Assembly (NCBI RefSeq): GCF_014698755.1 | Contig: NZ_JACJTO010000013.1 | Location: forward strand, 32,792-96,791 | Source: Aphanizomenon flos-aquae FACHB-1287 | GTDB lineage: Bacteria; Cyanobacteriota; Cyanobacteriia; Cyanobacteriales; Nostocaceae | Direction of reading: 5' to 3' | DNA: 64,000 nt | Part shown: positions 1-9,055 of the stretch, piece by piece | Numbering within the stretch: position 1 is the stretch's first letter | Layout: each line of letters opens with the position of its first letter | Position numbers and translations under genes: made by a program | Notes under the pieces: model-generated | What the model saw: only the letters and a program-made list of their open reading frames with translations | What the model was told of the DNA's origin: nothing | Database searches by the model: none

Positions 1-8
1 AAATAAAA

Positions 9-1439
9 GTGAGTCCTGGATTTGATTACGATTTAGTGATTATCGGCGCTGGTGTAGGTGGACATGGTGCTGCTTTACACGCTATCAGTTGCGGTCAAAA
101 AACGGCGATTATTGAAGCTGGAGATATGGGAGGAACTTGTGTAAACAGGGGCTGTATTCCTTCTAAGGCATTGTTGGCGGCTTCAGGAAAGGTGAGGGAG
201 TTACGTAATGCCCATCATCTTAAGTCCTTGGGAATTCAAGTTGGCAATGTAGAATTTGATCGACAAGCGATCACTAACCATGCTAACAATCTTGTCTCGA
301 AAATACAAGGCGACTTAACCAACAGCCTTAAACGCTTGGGAGTTGATATTATTCGAGGTTGGGGCAAAGTATCCGGTACACAAAAAGTTACCATCGTCAC
401 AGATAAAGGTGAAAAAACCATCACCGCCAAAAATATTATTCTTTCTCCTGGTTCTGTCCCCTTCGTTCCCCCCGGAATTGAAGTAGATGGTAAAACGGTC
501 TTTACCAGTGACCAAGGGGTTAAATTGCCATCTCTCCCTAAATGGGTGGCGATTATTGGTAGCGGTTACATCGGGTTAGAATTTTCTGATGTTTATTCGG
601 CTTTAGGTTGTGAAATCACTTTAATTGAAGCTGTAAGTGAGTTAATGCCAGGATTTGATAGAGATATTGCTAAACTGGCGGAACGGGTCTTAATTAACCC
701 CCGTGATATTGAAACCAAGGTCGGTATTTACGCTAAAAAAATCATTCCTGGTTCGCCAGTAGTAATTCATTTGGCTGACTTTGAGACTAAAGAAGATTTG
801 GAAGTTCTGGAAGTTGATGCTTGTTTGGTTGCTACCGGTCGTGTTCCTGCTACTCAAAATCTCGGGTTAGAATCCGTTGGTGTTGAACTTGACCGCCGCA
901 ATTTTATCCCTGTAAATGATAATATGGCGGTATTGTCGGCAGGGGAAGTTGTTCCCTATCTCTGGGCTATTGGTGATGCTACCGGGAAAATGATGTTAGC
1001 TCATGCGGCATCTGCTCAAGGTATCATTGCTGTAGAAAATATGATGGGTCGTCACAAAACTGTTGACTATCGTAGTATCCCTGCTGCTGCTTTTACTCAT
1101 CCAGAGGTTAGCTATGTGGGATTGACAGAAACAGCCGCCCATACTTTAGGTCTAACTGAAGGTTTTGAGGTTGCTACCAGTAAGAGTTATTTTAAAGGTA
1201 ATTCTAAGGCTTTGGCGGAAAATGATACTGATGGAATGACGAAGGTAATTTATCGGCAAGATACTGGTGAAGTTTTAGGTGTACATATCTTTGGTCCTCA
1301 CGCCTCAGATTTAATTCACGAAGCCTCAGCCGCCATTGCTAATCGTCAATCTATCCAAACTCTTTCTTACCTGGTTCACGCTCATCCAACGCTTTCAGAA
1401 GTTTTAGATGAAGCTTATAAACGGGCATTGGTAAGTTAG
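9..1439 (+). CDS. lpdA: Dihydrolipoyl dehydrogenase (E3)
   Basis: Flavoprotein disulfide reductase of 476 aa that reoxidises dihydrolipoamide with NAD+ in the 2-oxoacid dehydrogenase and glycine cleavage complexes. The FAD-binding glycine motif [10 protein letters not shown] lies at residues 11-20. The redox disulfide is Cys44-Cys49 in [10 protein letters not shown] second nucleotide-binding motif ([10 protein letters not shown]) follows near residue 185, and the C-terminal His459-Glu464 dyad (HPTLSE) closes the active site. All catalytic parts are present and the length is normal. The start is GTG very close to the window edge, so the upstream signals are not visible. trpC follows on the same strand after a repeat-filled gap. 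Confidence 0.95.
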   Translation: MSPGFDYDLVIIGAGVGGHGAALHAISCGQKTAIIEAGDMGGTCVNRGCIPSKALLAASGKVRELRNAHHLKSLGIQVGNVEFDRQAITNHANNLVSKIQGDLTNSLKRLGVDIIRGWGKVSGTQKVTIVTDKGEKTITAKNIILSPGSVPFVPPGIEVDGKTVFTSDQGVKLPSLPKWVAIIGSGYIGLEFSDVYSALGCEITLIEAVSELMPGFDRDIAKLAERVLINPRDIETKVGIYAKKIIPGSPVVIHLADFETKEDLEVLEVDACLVATGRVPATQNLGLESVGVELDRRNFIPVNDNMAVLSAGEVVPYLWAIGDATGKMMLAHAASAQGIIAVENMMGRHKTVDYRSIPAAAFTHPEVSYVGLTETAAHTLGLTEGFEVATSKSYFKGNSKALAENDTDGMTKVIYRQDTGEVLGVHIFGPHASDLIHEASAAIANRQSIQTLSYLVHAHPTLSEVLDEAYKRALVS

Positions 1440-1486
1440 TCAATTGTCAGTTGTTAGTGGTCAGTGGTCAGTGGTCAGTTGAATAC
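1440..1486. repeat. Heptanucleotide tandem repeats (STRR), left block
   Basis: Short tandem repeats built on units such as GTCAGTG and GTCAGTT. They are complementary in sense to the block at 1569-1631 on the other side of a broken gene. This class of 7-bp short tandem repeat is characteristic of Nostocales intergenic DNA. Confidence 0.8.
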
Positions 1487-1573
1487 ATGGCGAAATCTAA
1501 CTGCGATAATTTGCAAGTTTACCAATTAGCTTAAGAAACTAGCTGATAAGATTTGGATATTGTTCTCACATGA
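1487..1573 (+). pseudogene. Fragment of four-helix-bundle (S23-like) protein
   Basis: Translation from the ATG at 1487 gives MAKSNCDNLQVYQLA and then a stop. Dropping one base (T at 1532) and continuing from 1533 gives KKLADKIWILFSHD. Joined, this resembles the N-terminus of the small four-helix-bundle proteins related to 23S rRNA intervening-sequence (S23) proteins, which typically contain LEVYQLAxKLADxIW. Those proteins are about 120 aa, so only about a quarter remains. Heptamer repeats flank the fragment on both sides. It is a frameshifted, truncated relic. The family assignment rests on remembered motif similarity only. Confidence 0.55.
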
Positions 1574-1631
1574 CAACTAACAATTAACAACTGACAACTG
1601 ACAATTAACAACTAACAATTAACAACTAACA
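1569..1631. repeat. Heptanucleotide tandem repeats (STRR), right block
   Basis: Runs of CAACTAA, CAATTAA and CAACTGA heptamers ending three bases before the trpC ATG. The repeat therefore occupies the trpC leader and leaves no clear Shine-Dalgarno sequence. It is roughly the reverse complement of the block at 1440-1486. Confidence 0.8.
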
Positions 1632-1634
1632 AAT

Positions 1635-2516
1635 ATGCAAATCCGTCGTCGTTCACCTAGCACAGTTATTAATATTTCTATTCTTCAATATAGATCAGCT
1701 ATAGAAGGGTCTGCACCAAATAATATTTTAGAAGAAATTGTCTGGCAAAAAGAAACAGAAGTTGAGCAAATGCGAGAAAAACTACCTTTACGAGAATTGC
1801 AAACACAAGCCCTATCAGCACCACCAACTCGTGATTTTGCGGCCGCTTTACGTCAAGGTAAAACTCATCCAGCCTTAATTGCAGAAGTTAAAAAAGCTTC
1901 TCCCAGTAAAGGGGTATTTAGGGATAATTTCGACCCCGTAGCTATTGCTAAATCTTATCAAGCCGGTGGCGCTACTTGTCTTTCTGTACTGACAGACGTT
2001 AAATTTTTTCAAGGTAGTTTTGAAAATCTATCTTTAGTCCGTTCGGCGGTGGATTTACCTTTACTATGCAAGGATTTTATTATCTATCCTTATCAAATGT
2101 ATTGGGCGCGAATTCATGGAGCAGATGCAATTTTATTAATAGCAGCAATTCTCAATGATCAAGATTTGCAATACTTTCTCAAAATTGCTAATAAGTTGAA
2201 AATGGCAGCTTTAATCGAAGTGCATAATTTAGAAGAATTAGACCGGGTTTTAACTTTAGAAGGTGTTTCTTTAGTCGGAATTAATAATCGCAACTTGGAA
2301 GATTTTTCCGTTGATTTACAAACTACTTGTCAATTAATGACCGCTAGAGGTGAACAGTTACAAGCAAAGAACATTCTTGTGGTCAGTGAATCAGGATTGC
2401 ATTACCCTCATGATTTAAGTGTAGTTAAAACAGCAGGTGTATCTGCTGTACTAATTGGTGAATCATTGGTCAAACAACCAGATCCTCAATTAGCAATAAC
2501 TAATCTGTTTAGTTAA
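1635..2516 (+). CDS. trpC: Indole-3-glycerol phosphate synthase
   Basis: TIM-barrel enzyme of 293 aa that closes the indole ring in tryptophan synthesis, converting 1-(2-carboxyphenylamino)-deoxyribulose-5-phosphate to indole-3-glycerol phosphate. The family signature [15 protein letters not shown] is at residues 81-95 and the catalytic lysine region LLCKDFI follows. The strand ends VSESGL and IGESL line the phosphate site. An N-terminal extension of about 30 residues (MQIRRRSPS...) is typical of cyanobacterial homologues and supports this start. It lies downstream of lpdA on the same strand but is separated by repeats, so co-transcription is uncertain. Confidence 0.95.
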   Translation: MQIRRRSPSTVINISILQYRSAIEGSAPNNILEEIVWQKETEVEQMREKLPLRELQTQALSAPPTRDFAAALRQGKTHPALIAEVKKASPSKGVFRDNFDPVAIAKSYQAGGATCLSVLTDVKFFQGSFENLSLVRSAVDLPLLCKDFIIYPYQMYWARIHGADAILLIAAILNDQDLQYFLKIANKLKMAALIEVHNLEELDRVLTLEGVSLVGINNRNLEDFSVDLQTTCQLMTARGEQLQAKNILVVSESGLHYPHDLSVVKTAGVSAVLIGESLVKQPDPQLAITNLFS

Positions 2517-2643
2517 TCACAACCTTTTGCCTTTTATCTAACGGCAATTATCTGTTTCCTGTGTAACAATTAACTTAGGATTAGTTAAAGTTTAACTGAT
2601 TGAAAATTAAAAATTCCTAAGTTGCAATTTTACAATAAACTAC

Positions 2644-2889
2644 ATGGAGCAAATTCCTTTACCATCTCCTATCCACTACGAACTTATACTTCAACTTTTA
2701 GAAAGACAAACCATGACCTCTCTAGGTCAAAACCAAGACCTCCGCAATCAAGTCAATCAACTGATTATTACCCTGCGAAAAGCTGCATCCCAACAAAAGC
2801 GTCTGGAACAAACTGTTCAATCTTCTTCTCTCATGATTGACCACCGTTGGTCTATTAATCATTTTGGTGATAAAGTGGATTGCTCTTGA
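2644..2889 (+). CDS. DUF5340-like small protein
   Basis: An 81-aa protein resembling the cyanobacterial DUF5340 family, whose function is unknown to me. It opens with MEQIPLPSPIHYELILQLLE, which is characteristic of these proteins. It continues with a polar helical stretch rich in Gln, Arg and Lys (residues 25-60) that could form a short coiled coil. There is no signal peptide or membrane segment, so it is probably cytosolic. Two other open frames overlap this stretch but do not resemble known proteins. A hairpin consistent with termination follows at 2923. Confidence 0.7.
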   Translation: MEQIPLPSPIHYELILQLLERQTMTSLGQNQDLRNQVNQLIITLRKAASQQKRLEQTVQSSSLMIDHRWSINHFGDKVDCS

Positions 2890-2922
2890 TAAATGTCTGT
2901 TTTCACCCGAACAAAAACCTAG

Positions 2923-2945
2923 CCCTGCAAAAGCGGGGTTAATTG
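2923..2945 (+). terminator. Hairpin after the DUF5340-like gene
   Basis: CCCTGC (2923-2928) pairs with GCGGGG (2933-2938) across an AAAA loop with one G-U pair. TTAATT follows rather than a pure T run, so this is a plausible but weak intrinsic terminator. Confidence 0.45.
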
Positions 2946-3056
2946 ACAGTTTTTACCTGGTATTCCTACAAAAGATCTTATTGGGTTTTTTTTGTGTTTT
3001 TATCCCCTGTAGGGGTTAATTTGGATTGTATTGAAATTTTCAACTAGGAAATAAAC

Positions 3057-4208
3057 ATGGACAATAAATTGATGCTAATGATTCCTGGTCCTACCCCAGT
3101 ACCAGAAGCAGCTTTACTAGCATTAGCCAAGCATCCCATTGGCCACCGCAGTGGTGAATTTAGTAGCATGATGGCAGAGGTGACGGAAAACCTCAAATGG
3201 CTGCATCAAACCGCCAGTGATGTACTGATGTTAAATGTCAGTGGTACTGGTGCTGTGGAAGCGGGAATAATCAATTTTCTCTCTCCAGGCGATCGCATTT
3301 TAGTCGGTTCTAATGGTAAATTCGGTGAACGTTGGGTAGAAGTTGGTCAAGCCTTCAATTTAAATGTAGAAACTGTCACCGCAGAATGGGGACAACCCCT
3401 AGACCCAGAACAATTTGCAGCCAAATTGCAAGCTGATACCAACAAAGAAATCAAAGCTGTGATTATCACCCACAGTGAAACCTCAACCGGTGTCATTAAC
3501 GATCTAGAAGCTATTAACCGTCACGTCAAAGAACATGGAGAAGCCCTAATCATTGTTGATGCTGTCACCAGTTTAGGGGCTTATAATGTCCCTGTAGACG
3601 CTTGGGGTTTAGATGTAGTCGCTTCCGGTTCTCAAAAAGGTTACATGATTCCTCCCGGTTTAGGATTTGTCTCCGTTAGTCCCAAAGCCTGGGAAGCCTA
3701 CAAAACTGCAAAACTACCTAAATATTATTTGGATTTAGGTAAATATCGCAAGGCGACCGCTAAAAATACCACTCCCTTTACTCCTCCTGTCAACTTAATG
3801 GTGGCACTACACACCACTTTGGGAATGATGAAAAAGGAAGGATTAGAATCTATTTTTACCCGTCATCAACGCCAAAAAAATGCTACCCGTGCGGCTATGA
3901 AGGCGTTAAATTTATCTTTGTTTGCTGCTGATGAATGTGCTAGTCCTGCTATTACTGCTGTAGCTACTCCTGGCATCGAAGCCGATAAAATTCGCTCTTT
4001 AATCAAAAAACAGTTTGATATTGCTTTAGCAGGTGGACAAGACCATCTGAGTAATAAAATTTTCCGTATTGGTCACTTGGGTTTTGTTTGCGATCGTGAT
4101 ATTCTTAGCTGTATCGCTTCCCTAGAAGTTATTTTACCACAAGTTGGTCATGAAAACTTCACCCCCGGCGCTGGTATAGCAGCAGCAGCAAAACTTTTTG
4201 CCCAATAG
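3057..4208 (+). CDS. Class V aminotransferase, alanine/serine-glyoxylate type
   Basis: PLP-dependent aminotransferase of 383 aa, fold type I class V. It probably transfers the amino group of serine or alanine to glyoxylate in photorespiration. The N-terminus (MIPGPTPVPEAAL) and the PLP-lysine motif SGSQKGYM (Lys194) are diagnostic, and VDAVTS holds the Asp that contacts the pyridine nitrogen. Cyanobacterial copies have often been labelled as a soluble hydrogenase 42-kDa subunit, but nothing here suggests a hydrogenase. The exact amino donor cannot be read from sequence. Confidence 0.85.
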   Translation: MDNKLMLMIPGPTPVPEAALLALAKHPIGHRSGEFSSMMAEVTENLKWLHQTASDVLMLNVSGTGAVEAGIINFLSPGDRILVGSNGKFGERWVEVGQAFNLNVETVTAEWGQPLDPEQFAAKLQADTNKEIKAVIITHSETSTGVINDLEAINRHVKEHGEALIIVDAVTSLGAYNVPVDAWGLDVVASGSQKGYMIPPGLGFVSVSPKAWEAYKTAKLPKYYLDLGKYRKATAKNTTPFTPPVNLMVALHTTLGMMKKEGLESIFTRHQRQKNATRAAMKALNLSLFAADECASPAITAVATPGIEADKIRSLIKKQFDIALAGGQDHLSNKIFRIGHLGFVCDRDILSCIASLEVILPQVGHENFTPGAGIAAAAKLFAQ

Positions 4209-4217
4209 TTATTAGGC

Positions 4218-4287
4218 TGGTAATGGGTAATGGGTAATTGGTAATTGGTAATTGGTAATTGGTAATGGGTAATGGGTAATGGGTAAA
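4218..4287. repeat. Heptanucleotide tandem repeats (STRR)
   Basis: About nine consecutive heptamers, alternating TAATGGG and TAATTGG, lie between the convergent aminotransferase and DUF2949 genes. The unit is too short and has no spacers, so this is not a CRISPR array. Confidence 0.9.
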
Positions 4288-4321
4288 TTCTTTTCCCAGT
4301 CCCGTGACCCCTACCTCTTCC

Positions 4322-4513
4322 CTACGCAGTTTCTAGCCAATCATAAATTTGTTCTAACTGTTCCAGGGTAATTAACCCATATTGCCAAAGAGTCATGGTT
4401 AAAGAACCAGGATCTTGATCACGGTTACGCAATGCTACAGCTAGGGAAGCGGCAGAAATTGCCAAATCTTCTTGGAGAAAATTAATTAGCCGAGAATATC
4501 TTGATAGTGTCAT
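4322..4513 (-). CDS. DUF2949-family small protein
   Basis: A 63-aa protein beginning MTLSRYSRLINFLQEDLAI. It matches what I recall of the cyanobacterial DUF2949 family, with an LPxxLWQYGLxxLxQLxxIxDWLE-like C-terminal half. Function is unknown. A start 12 codons further upstream is open, but the ATG at 4513 is preceded by a near-perfect Shine-Dalgarno sequence (AAGGAGGTGAG, six bases upstream), which decides the start. The family is known in stress and light responses only loosely, so no role is proposed here. Confidence 0.75.
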   Translation of the reverse strand: MTLSRYSRLINFLQEDLAISAASLAVALRNRDQDPGSLTMTLWQYGLITLEQLEQIYDWLETA

Positions 4514-5246
4514 TTGTATCTCACCTCCTTGAGTAGAATTAACGATCATAGATTGCTTGTCTCATTTTTGTGAGTATTGTATGGACAGTATTTTATTTGT
4601 CACTTTGCCCTCAGTAGATAAAAAGTTATTTTGTGTATACAAAGTTTCTTCCAAATCATCCTTTTATCGAGCCTTAATCTATCTAGACACATAGGAACAG
4701 ACAAAGATTTTAGGAAATTAATTGTCCCTGTCAATGTACTGTAGCGTTCATTAACCTCAGTTCATATCAAGGTTTTACTCTTGATTCTGTTTAACTGGCA
4801 CTCATGGCAAAGTCTGATTCCTAATATATTAGTGTATATAATTACACTGAATTACGATGTAGGTTTTTAATACAGTGACTTATTTATCCCAGGAAAATAA
4901 TATTTAGGCAATACTTTAAGAATGACATTAGTATTACCATTCACATCCTCTAGTTCTTTCTGGTTTCAGTAACAAGAATTTTTTTTAGTTTACACTCATT
5001 TATTGCCGACTATTTACACTTGCGTCAAAAAGGAGATTTTTGTTACTCAACTCTAAAGTCGTAATTTTAACTAGAAAAAACGAAAATTTGATGTTATTTA
5101 GGTTCCTAATAAATATTAACCTCTTCATTACCATTTATGCCAGGTTTGGTAATTTTTTTTTAAATATTTCTGTATCAGATAAAAATTCAGAACAAGGACT
5201 AATGCTATTTTTACATAGGATTATTGTTAGCAAATCTTGTTCCTGT
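4514..5246. other. Long intergenic region, no gene recognised
   Basis: AT-rich sequence between a leftward small gene and the 3' end of the leftward DUF192 gene. It must hold the promoter of the DUF2949-family gene. An open frame from a TTG at 5040 to 5270 encodes 76 aa of low-complexity, Leu/Ile/Phe-rich sequence and runs into the DUF192 gene. It has an upstream AAGGAG but no family resemblance, so I do not call it. No tRNA, riboswitch or repeat family was recognised. Confidence 0.5.
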
Positions 5247-5774
5247 TTACTGAATAGCTCCGGGACTTAAGAAATCAATTTTAACCTGATCTCCTTGATG
5301 TAAACCTAGTTCCGCAGCTCGTCCTGACCTGAGTTCAATTACTTGATCTACACTTACATCAGGACCATAAATAGAACAAGGTTCTTGATTACAAGGAGGA
5401 GCAGATGCTTGTATGTACTGAACTACACCTTCCCGGAGAAATACCATGTCTAAGGGAACAGGTACATTTTTCATCCAAAATTTTACTGGTTGTGGTGCAG
5501 TAAAAAGAAATATCATTCCTCTGTCATTTGGTAAAGCTTGTCTATACATCAAACCCATCTGTTGCTGTTCTTGTGTTCGTGCTACTTCTAACTGAATTTT
5601 GATATTTTTAGGAAAAGTAGCAATTGCTGAAATTGGCAGATTTTGACCAGTATTTACTGGTGTTTGAGTTAGTGATTCCGGTGTCACGGTTGGAGATTTA
5701 GCTGTAGTGGGTGGTGAACAGCCCATTAATAAGATACTAAGTAATATTGAACATAAACTGAGCCAAGATTTCAT
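5247..5774 (-). CDS. DUF192-family lipoprotein
   Basis: Predicted exported lipoprotein of 175 aa. The signal peptide (MKSWLSLCSILLSILLMGC) ends in a lipobox, so Cys19 would be lipidated. A Thr/Pro-rich spacer (residues 20-45) leads to a DUF192 domain with the typical VARTQEQQQMGLMYR, GMIFLF and MKNVPVPLDMVFL motifs. The domain forms a small beta-barrel of unknown function, often encoded next to metal- or redox-related genes. There is no operon partner here: nblR-like is the next gene upstream after 259 bp. Confidence 0.85.
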   Translation of the reverse strand: MKSWLSLCSILLSILLMGCSPPTTAKSPTVTPESLTQTPVNTGQNLPISAIATFPKNIKIQLEVARTQEQQQMGLMYRQALPNDRGMIFLFTAPQPVKFWMKNVPVPLDMVFLREGVVQYIQASAPPCNQEPCSIYGPDVSVDQVIELRSGRAAELGLHQGDQVKIDFLSPGAIQ

Positions 5775-6033
5775 AGGTCGTACAGGGAAGAGGGAACAGG
5801 TTACAAATAATTGACAATCAATTTATACCAAATTCAGATGAAACTGCATAGAATCAGGTTTCAAGAGTATTTAAGCGTATCTAAACCCAGTTTAATATGG
5901 GTAATGATTATTCTGTGCAGCCTCACATAAAATTGATATGACTGGAATTTAGATTCTGACTATTTTACTTAATTTATGCAAAATTGCCCACTAATTTAGA
6001 TTTTATTTGTGATTATTTCTGGTTTCATGGATT

Positions 6034-6726
6034 TTAGGAGTCTCTGAGTACATAGCCTACACCGCGGACAGTTTGAATTAGGCGTTTTTGACCTTCTTCT
6101 TCGATTTTGATCCGCAGGTAACGAATATATACTTCAATGACATTAGACTCACCCATAAAGTTGTAACCCCAAACATTTTCTAAGATTTTGTCCCGAGTTA
6201 ATACTTCACGAGGATGTTCCATTAAGAACTTTAATAATTCAAATTCCTTCATGGTTAAGTCAATGGCTTTATTCTTGTAAATAGCGCGACGTGTCCCTAT
6301 ATCAAGAACCAAATCTCCAAAGCGCAATTGCTCTGTGGCCTCAATATCTGGTTTAAGATAGAGCCGAATCAGCTTTAAAAAATCTTCCGCACGGTAAGGC
6401 TTGAGAATGTAATCATCAGCACCAGCATTTAGACAAGCTATGCGATCATCTACTGTATCTCTGGCCATTAAAACCAATATAGGAGAACGATTACCACTCA
6501 TTCTGAGATTTTTGCATAGAGATAGTCCTGATTCTCCGACGAGCATCCGGTCTACAACAATCAAAGCGGGTTGGGAATGATGACAGTATTCTAATCCATT
6601 AGCTGCATCATGAGTTACAATTGCATCATAGCCAGCTTCCTGCAAATCAAAAGCTAACTGATTGGCTAAAATTTCATCTGGTTCAATCACCAAAACAAAA
6701 ACGGCGGGCTTGTGGGTGGCTATCAT
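6034..6726 (-). CDS. nblR: NblR-like OmpR-family response regulator
   Basis: Response regulator of 230 aa: receiver domain at about 8-125 and winged-helix DNA-binding domain at about 133-228 (WGYNFMGESNVIEVYIRYLR, TVRGVGYVLR). It resembles NblR, which controls phycobilisome breakdown and survival under nutrient stress. The acceptor Asp59 (VVDRML) and Lys109 are present. The acidic pocket is reduced (VIEPDE, with Pro at residue 16), and the usual switch Thr/Ser is Met87 (LVLMARD). These departures fit NblR, reported to act without classical phosphorylation. OmpR paralogues such as RpaA/RpaB are less likely because they keep canonical receivers. Confidence 0.72.
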   Translation of the reverse strand: MIATHKPAVFVLVIEPDEILANQLAFDLQEAGYDAIVTHDAANGLEYCHHSQPALIVVDRMLVGESGLSLCKNLRMSGNRSPILVLMARDTVDDRIACLNAGADDYILKPYRAEDFLKLIRLYLKPDIEATEQLRFGDLVLDIGTRRAIYKNKAIDLTMKEFELLKFLMEHPREVLTRDKILENVWGYNFMGESNVIEVYIRYLRIKIEEEGQKRLIQTVRGVGYVLRDS

Positions 6727-6746
6727 AGCAGTTGGGGATTGGTAAT

Positions 6747-6752
6747 ATTATA
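6747..6752 (-). promoter_or_regulatory. Possible -10 box upstream of the NblR-like gene
   Basis: On the minus strand this reads TATAAT, about 20 bases before the ATG at 6726. No good -35 or NtcA-type box was found upstream, so the promoter is tentative. Confidence 0.35.
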
Positions 6753-6829
6753 ACCTGTTACCGTGTTACTGATATTCCAGACAATACTAACTCAAGTTAC
6801 TAATTTTCCGGTTTTATCTCTATACAAGG

Positions 6830-6850
6830 TGCTTTAATTTAATTAAAGCA
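6830..6850. other. 21-bp palindrome downstream of pabAB
   Basis: Ten-base arms (TGCTTTAATT and AATTAAAGCA) around a single T. It lies just past the stop of the leftward pabAB gene and upstream of the NblR-like gene. It could be a weak terminator or an operator; the AT-rich stem argues against a strong terminator. Confidence 0.35.
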
Positions 6851-6880
6851 AGTGATATTGATTTGTGATTCAAGGACGAG

Positions 6881-9055
6881 TTAAAGGGCTTCTACACCTA
6901 CTCTTTCATACCCGTCCGAAGTTTTTGTTTCTATTCCTTGGATGTAGTATTGATCATGATCGACAACTCCACAATTTGTAATCATCATTGCATAAATTAA
7001 TGCTTTAGCTTTCAACATTGTTTCTTCAAATTCCATCCGAGGATGAGAAAGTGCTACAATACCACCACCAATACCAATGGAAGTTTGTTGAGCAGTCATC
7101 ACAGCAGTACGAATAACAATATTCAAATTTGCTGAACCATTTAAACCTAAAAAGCCAATAGACCCGGAGTAAACTCCCCGCGCTTCTTGTTCTAATCTAT
7201 CAATAATTTCCATGGTTCTGAGCTTCGGTGCGCCAGTCATAGAACCCCCAGGAAAGGCATTACGAATGCAGTCTACCGCGCTCATATTGTCACGTAATTG
7301 ACCGCGAATCGTCGTTACCAATTGATGGACTGTAGCGTAGGTTTCCACAGCCATTAATTTGGAAACATGAACCGTTCCGACTTTACAAACCCGTCCTAGA
7401 TCATTGCGAAGTAAATCCACAATCATTAGATTCTCCGCTCGATCTTTTTCGCTATTTTGCAAGCGATCGCGTAAAATAAAATCTTCTTGAGGTGTTTTTC
7501 CTCGTGGTAGAGTGCCCTTGATGGGTTTTGTTTCTACCCAACCTTGGCGATCAATTTGCAGAAATCGTTCTGGAGATGAACAAGCTATTCCCACATCACC
7601 AAAGCGCAAAAATGCGGCATAGGGAGCAGGATTAATGCGGCGTAATAAACGATAAAATTCTAGAGGATCTACTGTTGTGTCTGTGTGAATCTGGTTTGTT
7701 AAACAAACTTGATAAGTTTCTCCTTCATAAATTTCTTGCAAACACTTTTCAATATCATCAAGATAAGTTTTTTCAGATCTACTCAATCGGAAGATAATCG
7801 GTGTTTCTTTCTTCTGAGGAACAACAGACAATAGCGGTGGAAGATGATCAATTTGGTGTTTTATCGTTTCAAACCAGTTTTCTGCGGAGGCTGTTTGTCC
7901 TGGATAAATTAGACAAAGTAGATAGATAGTTTGCTCCTGATGATCGATGGCAATCATCCGATCTGCTAACAAAAACATGGCATCAGGTAAGGTAGGGGAG
8001 TGATTTAATTTCCCTCCACATTCTGCTTTTAATTCATAGCCAAAATAACCCACAAATCCGCAGTTAAAATCAAAAGGTAAATGATCAGATCGACAATGTC
8101 TTTTTTCAATTTCTCCCTGAAGATAATCAAAAATTCCTTCTGTTTTGAAACTGACAGTATCAGACTGTGTAATTGTTAATTCCTGCCCTTTAGTTCGATA
8201 ATGAATCAATAGACTATGATCACCACTATTATCTCCCATAAAGGAAAAGCGAGAAAGACCAAGTTCCACACGACTGCTATCTAACCAAAATGCATTGGCT
8301 GATTTACTAAACAAATGTACAAACATCAGTTCGGTATCAGGGCACAAATTCAATTTGCGCGTACAAAGTTGAAATTCCTGTTGCTGTTTTTTGTGAGCAG
8401 AATTTGTGGGTAAGGTTCTATTCCCGTTATTTATTGTCCAATAGTGTTTTTTCGGGCTTTTATCGCGCTCTTGGGCAAATTTTCGGGTAATCTCTTGAAA
8501 ATTCTCAAACAAAGTATGTCCATACTCAGTACAGATTGATTCGGGATGAAACTGTACACCCCATAAAGGCAAAGAGCGATGACGCATAGACATGATCAAA
8601 TTGTCATTAGTCCATGCGACCTTTTCTAAGCACTCCGGTAGTTCATTTGCAACCAACAAGGAATGGTAACGGACAACGGAGAAGGGAGAAGGTATTCCTG
8701 CAAATAAATCAGTAGCAGTATGATAAACTTTACTTAGCCGACCATGACGAACTTCAGGTGCATGAATGACTTTTCCTCCGTAACTAAAGCCTAGTCCCTG
8801 ATGTCCCAAGCAAACGCCTAGTAGTGGTACTTGGGTATTTTTGATTACTTGACTACAAATACCAAAATCTTTTGGTTTTTCTGGACGGCCTGGACCTGGT
8901 GAAATGACGATGTTATCAAATTTCCACTGTTTCAGATCATCCCATATAACTTGATCATTGTAAATTACAGTTGGATACTCTCCGTTAACTTCTGCAATCA
9001 ATTGGTAAAGGTTAAACGTATAAGAATCGTAGTTATCAATAATCAGGGTTTTCAA
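6881..9055 (-). CDS. pabAB: Aminodeoxychorismate synthase, fused PabA-PabB
   Basis: Two-domain enzyme of 724 aa for the p-aminobenzoate branch of folate synthesis. Residues 1-190 are a class I glutamine amidotransferase with Cys82 (GVCLGHQ), His170 and Glu172 (QFHPES). Residues 240-700 are a chorismate-binding domain with MTGAPK and IGGGIVA. Two points favour ADC synthase over anthranilate synthase. The amidotransferase is N-terminal, as in fungal and plant ADC synthases, whereas bacterial TrpEG fusions put it last. The catalytic motif is also PIKGT with Lys513, where TrpE has PIAGT. Such genes are often misnamed anthranilate synthase. Confidence 0.85.
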   Translation of the reverse strand: MKTLIIDNYDSYTFNLYQLIAEVNGEYPTVIYNDQVIWDDLKQWKFDNIVISPGPGRPEKPKDFGICSQVIKNTQVPLLGVCLGHQGLGFSYGGKVIHAPEVRHGRLSKVYHTATDLFAGIPSPFSVVRYHSLLVANELPECLEKVAWTNDNLIMSMRHRSLPLWGVQFHPESICTEYGHTLFENFQEITRKFAQERDKSPKKHYWTINNGNRTLPTNSAHKKQQQEFQLCTRKLNLCPDTELMFVHLFSKSANAFWLDSSRVELGLSRFSFMGDNSGDHSLLIHYRTKGQELTITQSDTVSFKTEGIFDYLQGEIEKRHCRSDHLPFDFNCGFVGYFGYELKAECGGKLNHSPTLPDAMFLLADRMIAIDHQEQTIYLLCLIYPGQTASAENWFETIKHQIDHLPPLLSVVPQKKETPIIFRLSRSEKTYLDDIEKCLQEIYEGETYQVCLTNQIHTDTTVDPLEFYRLLRRINPAPYAAFLRFGDVGIACSSPERFLQIDRQGWVETKPIKGTLPRGKTPQEDFILRDRLQNSEKDRAENLMIVDLLRNDLGRVCKVGTVHVSKLMAVETYATVHQLVTTIRGQLRDNMSAVDCIRNAFPGGSMTGAPKLRTMEIIDRLEQEARGVYSGSIGFLGLNGSANLNIVIRTAVMTAQQTSIGIGGGIVALSHPRMEFEETMLKAKALIYAMMITNCGVVDHDQYYIQGIETKTSDGYERVGVEAL

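Noticed and set aside
2622..3019. Two further open frames overlapping the DUF5340-like gene
   Set aside because: They are out-of-frame readings of the same DNA; only the frame 2644-2889 gives a recognisable protein.
5040..5270. Open frame of 76 codons with an AAGGAG upstream
   Set aside because: TTG start, low-complexity hydrophobic sequence, no family resemblance, and it runs into the 3' end of the opposite-strand DUF192 gene.
6881..9055. Anthranilate synthase TrpEG
   Set aside because: Domain order is reversed for bacterial TrpEG and the motif is PIKGT, not PIAGT.
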